Below are positions 1 through 9,009 of a stretch of 64,000 bases of DNA, piece after piece; position 1 is the stretch's first letter; each line of letters opens with the position of its first letter. The notes under the pieces are model-generated. The model did not search any database. It was given only the letters and a program-made list of their open reading frames with translations, and had not been told where the DNA came from. The stretch spans positions 744,001 to 808,000 of the forward strand of contig NZ_CP116384.1 in assembly GCF_028201475.1 (NCBI RefSeq), given 5' to 3'. The position numbers and the translations under genes are program-made. Source of the DNA: Vibrio sp. SCSIO 43137. GTDB lineage: Bacteria > Pseudomonadota > Gammaproteobacteria > Enterobacterales > Vibrionaceae.

Positions 1-34
1 GTCACTAACTGAATTTCAAAGGGATGTGACTTTC

Positions 35-1216
35 ATGTTTTCACATTTACCAGCACCTCTACAGGATCCTATCCTCTCTTTATCCGTTGCCTATCGCAAC
101 GATCCCCGTCCGGAAAAAGTTGATCTCGGCATTGGCGTTTATAAAAACAGTCAGGGTGAAACGCCTATTATGTCTGCTATTAAACAGGCGCAGAATAAAC
201 TGGCGGACTCACAGACAACAAAAGCTTATGTCGGCTTGGCCGGTTGTGAAGTCTTTAATCAGTGTATGCTGGATCTGTTGCTGGAAGGTACTGATGCGGC
301 CGAAAGAGTGTCAGCCATTCAGACACCGGGAGCCAGTGGCGGCCTGAGAATGCTTGGCGACCTGATACATGTGGCGCAACCGGATACCACAGTCTGGCTA
401 AGCAACCCGAGTTATGTAAACCATAAACCTGTTATGGAAGCGGCCGGACTTAAGGTACGTCATTACCGCTACTTCAGCCCCCAGACTAAGCAGGTAGACA
501 GTCAGGCCATGCTTGAAGATATCTCTCAGGCAGGCGCCAATGATGTGGTACTACTGCATGGCTGCTGCCATAACCCGACCGGGGCGGATATCGATTTTTC
601 TGTCTGGAAAGCGGTAACCGAACTGGCTCAGAAAAACGGTTTTACCCCGTTTATTGATATCGCTTATCAGGGGTTCGGAGACGGACTGGAACAAGATGCT
701 CAGGGGTTACGCTATATGGCGGATAATCTTGAGGAGTTACTGATCACCACTTCTTGCTCAAAGAACTTTGGCCTGTACAGGGAAAGAACTGGTGCTGCCA
801 TTGTGGTTGGCAAAAATAAGGCAGAGGCGGATAACGCTAAAGGCAAACTACTACAGCTAGCCAGAGCCACTTATACCATGCCGCCGGATCATGGTGCTGC
901 CCTGGTAAGAACTGTACTAACCGATGATAAGCTTACCGCTGACTGGAAACAGGAACTGGCAGAAATGCAGCAGCGTCTGGTGACTCTGAGAGGCGCTTTA
1001 TGCCATGAATTCCGCACAGCTCACAAATCGCAACAGTTTGATTTTATTGAAAGTCACAAAGGGATGTTTACTGTGCTAGGATTTTCACAGGAGCAGATGG
1101 CGACCCTTCGTGACCGCTTTGGTATCTATGGTGTTGGTGACGGACGAATCAATATCGCAGGGTTAACAGAGAAAGATATTCCCTATGTCGCTAATGCAAT
1201 TATTGAGGTTTCATAA
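35..1216 (+). CDS. Aspartate/aromatic aminotransferase, class I PLP fold
   Basis: A 393-aa class I aminotransferase of the AspC/TyrB type, which moves an amino group between aspartate or aromatic amino acids and 2-oxoglutarate in the cytosol. The PLP-binding lysine is in SCSKNFGLYRER, at residue 243. The stretch HNPTGAD near residue 180 and the N-terminal GIGVYKN are family hallmarks, and the length is normal. A GTG at 26 opens the same frame, but AAAGGGA at 18-24 sits about 10 bases before ATG 35, which fits better. AspC and TyrB cannot be told apart by eye, so no symbol is given. Upstream sequence is outside the window, so promoter and operon are unknown. Confidence 0.88.
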   Translation: MFSHLPAPLQDPILSLSVAYRNDPRPEKVDLGIGVYKNSQGETPIMSAIKQAQNKLADSQTTKAYVGLAGCEVFNQCMLDLLLEGTDAAERVSAIQTPGASGGLRMLGDLIHVAQPDTTVWLSNPSYVNHKPVMEAAGLKVRHYRYFSPQTKQVDSQAMLEDISQAGANDVVLLHGCCHNPTGADIDFSVWKAVTELAQKNGFTPFIDIAYQGFGDGLEQDAQGLRYMADNLEELLITTSCSKNFGLYRERTGAAIVVGKNKAEADNAKGKLLQLARATYTMPPDHGAALVRTVLTDDKLTADWKQELAEMQQRLVTLRGALCHEFRTAHKSQQFDFIESHKGMFTVLGFSQEQMATLRDRFGIYGVGDGRINIAGLTEKDIPYVANAIIEVS

Positions 1217-1240
1217 CTAAATTCCGCATTGGGAGCATAC

Positions 1241-1963
1241 ATGAGTAGTGGTAAGCCGGTATTTTCATTTTGTCTTTGTCTCGCTCTGACTGCCTGTGCG
1301 AATACAGGTAGTCAGGAAGTGGTCGAGCAGGTGGATGTTGTCACCGAAACAGATGTTGCACAAAGTCAGGGTAGTGCTGACCCGACACAGAGCCAGACGA
1401 CAGAAAACCAGCCTAAGCCAGAGATAGCTGCTGAACAGGCAGAACCGCCAGAAGTTAAAGTAGTTGAAACTCACATATTGAAACCAACCAAACCAGAAGT
1501 GAAAAGCCAGCCTGTAACGACGGAAACTAAAACCGCCAATGGCAAACTTATACTGGGACAAGAGGAGTGGTTGTACATTCCCGGTCTGGATAAGAGTTTC
1601 AGAGCTCAGCTTGATACCAGCGTAACGACCTCAGCGGTAAGTGCGCAGGAAATAACCAAGTTTTACCGCAACGGAACAGAGTGGGTGAAGTTTAAAATCG
1701 CCTATAAGCAGATCTCTTCAAATGAAATCAGCTTGCCTGTTTTGCGTTGGACAGACGTTAATGAACCAGATAAACGAAAGCCGGTAGTTACCTCATGGGT
1801 TCAGATTGGTGATGTACAGGAAGTGGCGAACTTTGCCCTTACCGACAGTAAGCAGATGTCCGCTCCGGTGCAGCTGGGAAGCAAGTTTATTTCATCCGTC
1901 GGTAGTGTTGATTTTCGTCGCCAGTTTATACAACCAAAGCGGCCGGAGCCTAAGCAGAATTAA
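1241..1963 (+). CDS. Lipoprotein with retropepsin-like (RimB/Zn_protease, PF05618-type) domain
   Basis: A 240-aa predicted lipoprotein. Residues 1-20 form a signal peptide ending in the lipobox LTAC. Residues 25-100 are low-complexity, rich in Gln, Glu, Pro and Thr, and the C-terminal ~135 residues resemble the so-called ATP-dependent zinc protease domain, a retropepsin-like fold. The motif expected as D-T-G-A reads AQLDTSVTTSAVSA here, with Asp-Thr-Ser in place of Asp-Thr-Gly, so activity is uncertain. ATG 1241 is chosen because GGGAG (1231-1235) lies just before it; a TTG at 1229 opens the frame but would put the ribosome site inside the gene. It starts 24 bases after the aminotransferase, so the two may be co-transcribed. 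Confidence 0.75.
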   Translation: MSSGKPVFSFCLCLALTACANTGSQEVVEQVDVVTETDVAQSQGSADPTQSQTTENQPKPEIAAEQAEPPEVKVVETHILKPTKPEVKSQPVTTETKTANGKLILGQEEWLYIPGLDKSFRAQLDTSVTTSAVSAQEITKFYRNGTEWVKFKIAYKQISSNEISLPVLRWTDVNEPDKRKPVVTSWVQIGDVQEVANFALTDSKQMSAPVQLGSKFISSVGSVDFRRQFIQPKRPEPKQN

Positions 1964-1981
1964 ACAGACAAATACTAGCCG

Positions 1982-2009
1982 GAGCCCGTTATGCGGGCTC
2001 TGAATTTTT
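1982..2009 (+). terminator. Rho-independent terminator after lipoprotein gene
   Basis: A 7-bp stem GAGCCCG / CGGGCTC (1982-1988 and 1994-2000) with a TTATG loop is followed by TGAATTTTT. It falls between the lipoprotein stop and cutA, so cutA may depend on read-through or its own promoter. Confidence 0.7.
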
Positions 2010-2030
2010 GTGTCTGATTCAGGAAGATTT

Positions 2031-2354
2031 ATGAGTGATACAGATAACTTCAGCATGGTGTTGACCACGGTAAATAATCAACAAGTAAAACAGGACATCA
2101 TCAATCACTTGCTGGAAAAAAGGCTGGCAGCCTGTATTCAGGTGATGCCTATTGAGAGCCACTATGTCTGGCAAGATAAGATATGTGAGGATAGTGAGCA
2201 GCTGTTGATCATTAAAACGGAATCCTGCCGCTACCCGGAAATTGAATCTGCTATTTCTGAGTTACATGACTATGATGTGCCACAGATAGTGCAGATCCCA
2301 TTTAGTAACGGTTTTAACCCTTATCTGAGCTGGATTTCTGCCAGCGTTAAATAA
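2031..2354 (+). CDS. cutA: Divalent-cation tolerance protein CutA
   Basis: A 107-aa CutA1-family protein, a small trimeric ferredoxin-like protein linked to copper and divalent-cation tolerance, though its biochemical role is unsettled. Family marks are KRLAACIQV near residue 33, the central SHYVWQDKI and the C-terminal YDVPQIVQIP near residue 85. An open GTG at 2010 precedes it, but AGGAAG at 2021-2026 clearly serves ATG 2031. The gene stops two bases before the end of the convergent yjdF-like gene, so transcription from the two sides meets here without a visible terminator. Confidence 0.9.
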   Translation: MSDTDNFSMVLTTVNNQQVKQDIINHLLEKRLAACIQVMPIESHYVWQDKICEDSEQLLIIKTESCRYPEIESAISELHDYDVPQIVQIPFSNGFNPYLSWISASVK

Positions 2355-2355
2355 A

Positions 2356-2955
2356 TCAGCGGTTACGATTATTAATCAGGAACAAGCATAGGGAAGATAG
2401 CGCACCTAAAGTGTCGCAAAGCATATCTTTTTGCGCGTCCCAGATATCGCCTTGTGAGCCAAGAAAGGCGATACCTTCATCACCACCGGCGATTTCCGCA
2501 TACCACCACTCAATAATTTCGTACCCGGCTGCCACGCTCATCAGGGTAAACAGGGCAAAAAGAACTGCTAGCCCTTTACTACATAGTCTCTTGCGGTACA
2601 GGTACTCTGCCAATGCATAGGCGTAAAAGCCGATAGAGAAGTGCGCCAGACGATCGAAGTTATTACGCTCCGAGCCGATTAATTGATTAAACCAGTCAAA
2701 GGGAACTTCAGCAAAGGTGTATTTGGCGCCAATGGTATGCAAGATCAGCCAGATAAACATTAGCAGGTAGGCGGTTTTACTGAAGGTAAAGCTTCGTCCT
2801 ATATATAGCATACCCGCCAGAATCGCGACTGCCGGCACTATCTCAGCCACCCAAACCGCATATGACATTGGCTGTATGGAAGAGAAGGTGAAAACCAAAG
2901 CGTAAACCGGTAGCAGCGCAAGCAGTATAGGGTTGTTTGAGATAAAACGTTGCAT
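2356..2955 (-). CDS. DUF2238 / YjdF-family inner membrane protein
   Basis: A 199-aa polytopic membrane protein of the DUF2238 (YjdF) family. About six hydrophobic segments are visible, starting at residues 8-27, 35-54, 60-75 and 104-122. Conserved polar motifs sit in the loops: NNFDRLAHFSIGF near residue 98, EIIEWW near 145 and LGSQGDIWDAQKDM near 165, with Asp and His residues that could bind a ligand or metal. The role of the family is not established. It is a lone gene, convergent with cutA. Confidence 0.8.
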   Translation of the reverse strand: MQRFISNNPILLALLPVYALVFTFSSIQPMSYAVWVAEIVPAVAILAGMLYIGRSFTFSKTAYLLMFIWLILHTIGAKYTFAEVPFDWFNQLIGSERNNFDRLAHFSIGFYAYALAEYLYRKRLCSKGLAVLFALFTLMSVAAGYEIIEWWYAEIAGGDEGIAFLGSQGDIWDAQKDMLCDTLGALSSLCLFLINNRNR

Positions 2956-3112
2956 TTATTGTTCCTTTAACAAATCTGTTATCACGCCAAAATGATATCG
3001 AACACTGTTCGATTAAAAGAATGGTAAATGAAACCGACTGTTTAATCAACAGATTGATTCTGACAACGGGTTGAAAATCAGAGGGGGTTGGATTGCTGCG
3101 TGAGAGGAAGAG

Positions 3113-3134
3113 AAAACCGGCACCAAAGCACCGG
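3113..3134 (-). terminator. Terminator for the ABC-class ATPase gene
   Basis: On the minus strand the sequence CCGGTGC TTTG GTGCCGG can fold into a 7-bp stem (two G-U pairs) followed by TTTTCTC. It lies just after the stop at 3143. Confidence 0.6.
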
Positions 3135-3142
3135 CTTAGCCA

Positions 3143-4789
3143 TTATTTAAACTGCGCTTTTCTCATACGGTTAAGGGTAGCCATTACATCGATAACACGC
3201 GGTTTCGCCAAATCACCGTAATTTGGCATCGTCTCTTTCCAGTTGTCGTGAAGTAGCTCGGCGATTTGCTTAGCCGGAACTTTAGACCAGCCCGGCAGCT
3301 GCGCCAACTGAAACCATACCCAGCCAATAGCATTGACCTGATTGGCCGATTCAAGCTGTTCCATCGCCGTAAGGTCGACAAATTCTTTACCAAAGCGAAG
3401 GGAGTTTATTCCTTTGGCCGAAACCCGAAACTTACCATCAGCAAGGATCTTTTGCAGACTGGTAAGATTTAACGAACGGGCAGATATCTGCTTAAAAGTA
3501 TCACTATCTTCCTGAACACGCAGAGTAGGGTGCGCTTTGACCACTTCCCGGGCTTTCTCTGTTACATCAACAGCTTGATAGTCATGCATCTGGATAACGG
3601 TGTCGGCAACATCCAGGTAGTCACCGGAACCACCCATAACCAAAATGGTAGAAATAGAGAGTTGATCCTTAAGCTGACCGATACGATCCACCAGTGGGGT
3701 AATGGGTTCATCGCCTTTATTGACTAGTGCCTGCATGCGCTCGTCACGGATCATAAAGTTGGTCGCAGAAGTGTCTTCATCTATAAGAATGGTTGAAACC
3801 CCCGCTTCGACAGACTCCTGCAGCCATGCAGCCTGAGAGGTAGAGCCTGACGCATCCTGAGTCGAAAATGACTCTGTGCTGCGACCCTGAGGCAGGTGGT
3901 TAATATAGTTAGACAGATTTAACGAGTGTACACAACGGCCATCTTCAGCGCGGATTTTCATGCTGTTAACGTCGGTGACAACATACTCACGGCCATCACC
4001 GGGAATATGATCGTAAATAGAACGCTCTATAGCGTTAAGCAGGGTTGATTTACCGTGGAAACCACCACCAACAATCAATGTGATACCCTGAGGTATACCC
4101 ATACCTTTTACTTTGCCGCGGTTAGGGGTCTCAAGCTCAACTTCCAGCGAAGCAGGGGAAACAAAGGGTACGGCTTCTTTCATCGGTAAATCACAGTTAC
4201 CAGCAACCCGCGGCAGAATACTGTCATTAGCGACAAACGAAGTTAATTCGTGTTGGCGTAGTTGCTGACGAAGTGCTTGTTGGTCTTCAATCACTTCACA
4301 GTGATTAGACAATGCCTGCTGATCCAGTTCACGATAAAGGGTCGCTTTACGCACCATTTTAGGCAGATAAAACGTCAGAATATTAAGGGCTTTTTTTGCC
4401 AGAATATTGCGGCCTTCTGCCGGCAGGTTTACTCTGAAGCGGATTTCAATACCGTGTTCGGTAAACAGAACCGCAGTATTATCCTGAACCGTCTGGCCGG
4501 TGGTAGAAATAGAAAGATTATTTTCCTGCTTGGCAAACTCAGCAAATGAACGGGCAATAAAATCACGGGCCGCGGTCTGGTAGGCTTCTGATTTCTCTTT
4601 TAACCAATCAAGGCCGGTTAAGGACCAGGCTCTGGTCACACGCAGGCGGGAAGGGCTGGCGTAAGGGTCGCCCTGTACATAGTCGATATAGAGATCATAG
4701 TCATCAAAGTCGTACTGACCTTTAATGGTCTGATAAGCGCGGTAATTCTGTTTCTCAAGCTTTTTTAGTTTGCCGACTAGACGGTCCAT
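3143..4789 (-). CDS. ABC-class P-loop ATPase (PF09818-type)
   Basis: A 548-aa protein of the predicted ABC-class ATPase family, which has no transporter partner. An N-terminal region of ~240 residues precedes the nucleotide site: Walker A GGGFHGKST near residue 240 and Walker B TILIDEDTSATNFM near 330. There are no membrane segments. The family is widespread and its job is unknown; a nucleic-acid role is only a guess. The start at 4789 has GAAGGG just upstream and matches the usual family N-terminus. It is a single gene with its own terminator. Confidence 0.8.
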   Translation of the reverse strand: MDRLVGKLKKLEKQNYRAYQTIKGQYDFDDYDLYIDYVQGDPYASPSRLRVTRAWSLTGLDWLKEKSEAYQTAARDFIARSFAEFAKQENNLSISTTGQTVQDNTAVLFTEHGIEIRFRVNLPAEGRNILAKKALNILTFYLPKMVRKATLYRELDQQALSNHCEVIEDQQALRQQLRQHELTSFVANDSILPRVAGNCDLPMKEAVPFVSPASLEVELETPNRGKVKGMGIPQGITLIVGGGFHGKSTLLNAIERSIYDHIPGDGREYVVTDVNSMKIRAEDGRCVHSLNLSNYINHLPQGRSTESFSTQDASGSTSQAAWLQESVEAGVSTILIDEDTSATNFMIRDERMQALVNKGDEPITPLVDRIGQLKDQLSISTILVMGGSGDYLDVADTVIQMHDYQAVDVTEKAREVVKAHPTLRVQEDSDTFKQISARSLNLTSLQKILADGKFRVSAKGINSLRFGKEFVDLTAMEQLESANQVNAIGWVWFQLAQLPGWSKVPAKQIAELLHDNWKETMPNYGDLAKPRVIDVMATLNRMRKAQFK

Positions 4790-4942
4790 AACCCTTCACA
4801 CTTCTGTAATTAGCACCTAAAAGCAGGCACATTGAATAAGAGGCCGCGATTATAGAAAACCTGAGCAAATATAGCAAAAGCTCAGTTGCAGACAGCCACT
4901 TAAGGACGTGTAAAAAATAGTTTTACAGGAAAGAGAGCGTAA

Positions 4943-5034
4943 GGCAGATATCGATAAACAAACCCTCTGCGACAGGGATGTCGCAGCGGAGCCCCAAGGA
5001 TGGGTTTACGCGTGTTTGTGTTCGATTATCTGCC
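4943..5034. repeat. ~92-bp imperfect palindrome (MITE/REP-like hairpin)
   Basis: The outer arms GGCAGATA (4943-4950) and its complement ending at 5034 frame a long imperfect inverted repeat. A perfect inner hairpin CTGCGACA-GGGA-TGTCGCAG lies at 4967-4986, and AAACCC (4960-4965) faces GGGTTT (5002-5007). The whole can fold as one branched structure on either strand. It sits in the 317-base spacer between the ATPase gene and the convergent end of the GGDEF-EAL gene. No second copy was seen in the window. Confidence 0.6.
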
Positions 5035-5073
5035 GATGCCACCTATTACTAAGTTTAGTACGGCTGTTATGTT

Positions 5074-5112
5074 GACGGCTAGTTGCGGACGGCTAGTTGT
5101 GGACGACTAGTT
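5074..5112. repeat. Three 14-bp-period direct repeats
   Basis: GACGGCTAGTT occurs at 5074-5084 and 5088-5098, and with one change (GACGACTAGTT) at 5102-5112, each separated by three bases. The last copy contains the stop codon of the GAF-GGDEF-EAL gene (complement of CTA, 5107-5109). Confidence 0.6.
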
Positions 5113-6984
5113 ACGGATACAGGTTTCAAACTCTTTACCCGTCATCGGCTTACCGTACAGATAACCCTGAGCATAATCACACCCTTCATTCATCACAAAC
5201 CTTTCCTGATCCAGGTTTTCAATACCTTCTATGGTGACATCAAGTTCCAGCCGCTTTGCAATCTGCACAATAGAGTGCACAATCTCTTTATCATCCTGAT
5301 TACTATGGATATTTTGGATGAAACTCTTATCGATTTTAATACAGTTAAAAGGATACGACTTTAGATAACTGAAGGAAGCGTAGCCAGTTCCGAAATCATC
5401 AAGTGACAATGTCACGCCCAGTTCGTGTAGTTTCATTAGTGTCTGTTTGGCTAGGTGTTCATTGGAGATCAGACAGCTTTCGGTGATCTCAATCTCAAGG
5501 CATTCCGCAGGAAAATGATAGGTGTCCAGAAGATGCTCAAGGTGTTCGATAAAGGCTTGATTCTTTAACTGGATAGAAGAGACATTAACGGCAATTTTAA
5601 AATCATGCAGTTCAGACTTCCAGTCAGAGGCGTGTTCAATAGCGGATCGAAGCACAAAATTACCCACTTCAAAAATCAGTCCGTTTTGTTCAGCCATCTG
5701 AATCAAATTCTCATTAGAAATATTACCCAGAATAGGGTGATTCCAGCGTATCAAAGCTTCAGCACCAATCCAGTTGCCGGTTTTCAGGTTTACTTTTGGC
5801 TGAAAATAGAGGATCAAGTCATCATTTCTTACTGCCTGTAGCAGATAGCTCTCAATTTCATTTCTTTGCTTCTGCTCTTCATTACTGGCATGAGAGTAGT
5901 AACTGAATTTCTGGCCGGTTTCCTTACAGGAGAAAGCGGCCTCATTGGCGTAAAAGAGCATCTGTTCTGCATTGTTACTGCTTTCGCTGGTGGCAATGCC
6001 AACAAAGGCGTGCAGGTGAATTTTCTCCTGATTATGACTAAATTCTGAATGGGCAACTTCAATGAGTTTCTGGCGGAATGTATCTATAAAGCCAGCCAGA
6101 TGAGATGATTTCACGGCAATAATCAGATTAGAGATACTATTTCTGCAGGTAAGTGACGCGAGAGCGTCTATGTTGCCGACCCTTTCCCGGAAGGCGATAA
6201 GAATGTCACTGAGAACTTGGTCGCCATACCTCTCCTGAATTTTTCTGCCATTAGTAAATACGATATGAAATATAGCTACCTGGCTTTCGCTTGTATTAGC
6301 CTCACCCAGTAACGCCTTGACTCCGCTGGTGAGGGCTGATTGATTAAGAAAACCGGTGGAAAGATCGTGGTTGCGCTGGTAGTAAATTTCTTGTTCGGCG
6401 GCTTTACGTTTATCTATCTCTTTACTTAATGAATAACTTAACGTCGCCAGATCTTCGGTGCGTTTTTTAACCCTTTGCTTTAGCTTTTCGTTTAGCCTCA
6501 GAAGCTTTATTTGCTGGTAAATGATGGTGAGTTCCGCCTCGATCGAATACCGGAAGGCGAGAAGCATAGAGTGAAAGTGCTCATTATATAACGAGCTTGT
6601 GCTGCCAATAAGGCAGAGAGTGCCAAATATCGAGCCGTCAGGCCAGCAGAGAGGTTCTCCCAGATAAGATATCGCACCGGATTTGACCTCCGGGGAGTGG
6701 TTCCAGCGTTCTGTCTTTAAACCATCTTCAACAAACAAGCCCTGTTTATTGCGCACAACCGTTTCGCAATAAATATCTTCAGAGAGGGACACAGAGTCTC
6801 CCTGTGTTAACGGGTTATTGCTGTTCTCACTGGTACAAAATATTTCAAGATTACGGTTATTAACTAACCGCATAATAGCAGCGCTCTGAATCTGTGTTGT
6901 TTGTGCCAGCACATTTACGATCCGCTGCCAGTTTTCAATAACTGAATCTGAGATGATTAACTCATCTGTTTTTATTGTCGTCAT
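5107..6984 (-). CDS. GAF - degenerate GGDEF - EAL protein (probable c-di-GMP phosphodiesterase)
   Basis: A 625-aa cytosolic signalling protein. Residues ~15-150 form a GAF sensor, ~155-205 a coiled coil (KRVKKRTEDLATLS), ~205-365 a GGDEF fold whose signature is lost (the site reads CRNSISNL), and ~375-620 an EAL domain. The phosphodiesterase residues look intact: AEALIRW, NVSS, EITES, LDDFGTG, KIDKSF and IEGIEN. I infer that it degrades c-di-GMP under GAF control. There are no membrane segments. It stands alone, with a 468-base spacer before pepD on the other side. Confidence 0.87.
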   Translation of the reverse strand: MTTIKTDELIISDSVIENWQRIVNVLAQTTQIQSAAIMRLVNNRNLEIFCTSENSNNPLTQGDSVSLSEDIYCETVVRNKQGLFVEDGLKTERWNHSPEVKSGAISYLGEPLCWPDGSIFGTLCLIGSTSSLYNEHFHSMLLAFRYSIEAELTIIYQQIKLLRLNEKLKQRVKKRTEDLATLSYSLSKEIDKRKAAEQEIYYQRNHDLSTGFLNQSALTSGVKALLGEANTSESQVAIFHIVFTNGRKIQERYGDQVLSDILIAFRERVGNIDALASLTCRNSISNLIIAVKSSHLAGFIDTFRQKLIEVAHSEFSHNQEKIHLHAFVGIATSESSNNAEQMLFYANEAAFSCKETGQKFSYYSHASNEEQKQRNEIESYLLQAVRNDDLILYFQPKVNLKTGNWIGAEALIRWNHPILGNISNENLIQMAEQNGLIFEVGNFVLRSAIEHASDWKSELHDFKIAVNVSSIQLKNQAFIEHLEHLLDTYHFPAECLEIEITESCLISNEHLAKQTLMKLHELGVTLSLDDFGTGYASFSYLKSYPFNCIKIDKSFIQNIHSNQDDKEIVHSIVQIAKRLELDVTIEGIENLDQERFVMNEGCDYAQGYLYGKPMTGKEFETCIRN

Positions 6985-7452
6985 AAAGCACCTTATCCGT
7001 GTGCAATCAGGCTAATAGCAGCGACATCCCTTGTTTCTGATTAGCCTGAGTCTAACAACCCAAGTGGTGTGCAGATGGGGGGCTGAGTTCTGCGCACTGA
7101 GGAAACTTAGGTACATTAAGTATATGACGATTTGCCTGAATGTCAGTAAATGCTGATATTAAGCTCAACAGAATGAGAACAACACTATGTTATATAAATT
7201 CTTTTCGGCAGGATATTGAGCTGACAGCAAACAACTGCTAGAAGGAAGACTTTCAGTACTATTGCTTCGCAATATCTGGCATAAACTAATGTTGATGCGA
7301 TATATAGCTGTATATATTGGTAATGACAGTGAAAAATAGGGCAGATATTGTTAGCTGTATAACATAATGCCGGTATGGTCTGTGCTAATGTCAGCGCAAT
7401 CAAAATAACTAACCCTGATATCGCCATATACGTAATCAGGTTGAGGAGTGTT
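6985..7452. other. 468-bp divergent spacer, no gene seen
   Basis: AT-rich sequence between the divergent GAF-GGDEF-EAL gene and pepD. It must hold both promoters, but I see no box pair good enough to call. The open frames here have no ribosome site. The pepD frame stays open upstream to 7375 without a usable start signal. Confidence 0.5.
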
Positions 7453-8913
7453 ATGAACTTAACTGCTAATGATTTTAAACAGAGTGTTGCAGCCAGAGTC
7501 TGGCAACATTTTTACTCAATAAGTCAGATTCCGAGAGGCTCAGGCAATGAGCAGGCCATCTGCCGTTTTTTGATTGAGTTTGCAGAGCAACATCAGCTGA
7601 AGTGGCGTCAGGACAGTTTCGGCAACATAGTTATATATAAAGCAGCTACTGGCGGGTCGGAGCATAGACCCGTCACCATACTGCAAAGCCATGTTGATAT
7701 GGTTGAAGAGAAAACCGATGACAGCAGTCACGACTTTAGTTGTGATCCGATACAGTGGCTTTGTGATGGTGAATGGCTGAAGGCAGATAGTACTACCCTT
7801 GGAGCCGATAACGGTATAGGCGTAGCGGCCATGTTGGCTGTTCTGGAAAACCGGGAGATCAACCATGGCGCAATTGAAGCGTTGTTTACCCTTGAAGAAG
7901 AGACCACTATGGCTGGTGCTATGGCAGTAGAAGGGCAGCTTTTTAAAGGAAAAACACTGATTAATCTGGATTCCGAAGATAGCAGAGTGCTAACGGTAGG
8001 CTGTGCCGGCGGAGTTAATCTGGATATTAGTCAAACCTATCAGCTTGAACAAGTAAACAACGGGTATTGCCGTTACGCCATCAAACTTTCCGGTCTTAAA
8101 GGCGGCCATTCTGGTTGCGATATTCACTTGCAACGCGGTAATGCAATACTGCTTATGGCAAGGGTCTTGGCAAGGTTACAGAGTTATGGGCTGCGTATTT
8201 GCCGGTTTGTAGGCGGAACCGTCGATAACGCGATTCCACGCAGTGCTGCAGCGGAGATTGCCCTGCCAGAAGAGAACAGAGCGGAGTTTTTGTCGGCTTT
8301 TGACCGTCTGATTGCAGAAATAAAGACCGAGCTAAGAAGTGTTGATGCCGAAATGTGCTTCTCCCTTGAGCAAACTACCGACATTTCAGCGGTAATGCGC
8401 ACGGATGATCAGGTTAACCTGCTTAACGCTCTGCACGCCTGCCTGAATGGGGTACATAGATTCAGCGACGACTTTAAAGGTGTGGTGGAGACATCCAGTA
8501 ATCTGGGTGTGCTAAAGCTGGAAAATGGTCAACTATACGCCGAGTGCTTTGTCCGGAGTCTGGTAGACAGTGCAACGCAGGATAGCGGTGAAAAGATTGC
8601 CGGACAGTTTGAACTGGCGGGTGCAAAAGTAGAGCGTCGAGGGTTTTTCCCCGGCTGGAAACCAGAACCTGCTTCTGCATTGTTAGATCTTCTGGCGGAA
8701 GAGTACAAACTGGTTAACGGTGATTCTGCTCAGGTAGAAGTGGTTCATGCTGCGCTCGAGTGCGGCATTATCGGTGCAGAGTTGGGTGGTGCGGATATGA
8801 TCTCTATCGGGCCGGATATTGAAAACCCTCACTCGCCGGACGAAAGGATCAATATCGCCAGTGTTGATCGCTTTTATCAATTGCTGCTCAATGGTCTCAG
8901 CAGCATCAAATAG
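7453..8913 (+). CDS. pepD: Aminoacyl-histidine dipeptidase PepD (peptidase M20C)
   Basis: A 486-aa metallopeptidase that cleaves Xaa-His dipeptides such as carnosine in the cytosol, using two metal ions. Visible family motifs are LQSHVDMV (metal His and Asp), LGADNGIGVA (bridging Asp), FTLEEETTMAGA (catalytic Glu pair) and NLDSEDS, followed by a dimerisation insert with SGLKGGHSG. ATG 7453 is preceded by GAGGAG at 7443-7448; earlier in-frame starts lack such a site. It is followed by a strong hairpin terminator and has no operon partner. Confidence 0.93.
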   Translation: MNLTANDFKQSVAARVWQHFYSISQIPRGSGNEQAICRFLIEFAEQHQLKWRQDSFGNIVIYKAATGGSEHRPVTILQSHVDMVEEKTDDSSHDFSCDPIQWLCDGEWLKADSTTLGADNGIGVAAMLAVLENREINHGAIEALFTLEEETTMAGAMAVEGQLFKGKTLINLDSEDSRVLTVGCAGGVNLDISQTYQLEQVNNGYCRYAIKLSGLKGGHSGCDIHLQRGNAILLMARVLARLQSYGLRICRFVGGTVDNAIPRSAAAEIALPEENRAEFLSAFDRLIAEIKTELRSVDAEMCFSLEQTTDISAVMRTDDQVNLLNALHACLNGVHRFSDDFKGVVETSSNLGVLKLENGQLYAECFVRSLVDSATQDSGEKIAGQFELAGAKVERRGFFPGWKPEPASALLDLLAEEYKLVNGDSAQVEVVHAALECGIIGAELGGADMISIGPDIENPHSPDERINIASVDRFYQLLLNGLSSIK

Positions 8914-8926
8914 AACTTTGTATTAA

Positions 8927-8955
8927 AAAGCCCTGTGACAACAGGGCTTTAGTTT
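8927..8955. terminator. Bidirectional terminator between pepD and fabV
   Basis: A perfect 10-bp stem AAAGCCCTGT (8927-8936) / ACAGGGCTTT (8941-8950) with a GACA loop. The T-run is better on the minus strand (CTTTTTAATA), so it mainly serves fabV, and it also ends pepD. Confidence 0.85.
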
Positions 8956-9009
8956 ACCAGACTTACAACTGTTAAAATGGCGGTAAGATGGCTTCTGTGG
9001 GCAATCGCT

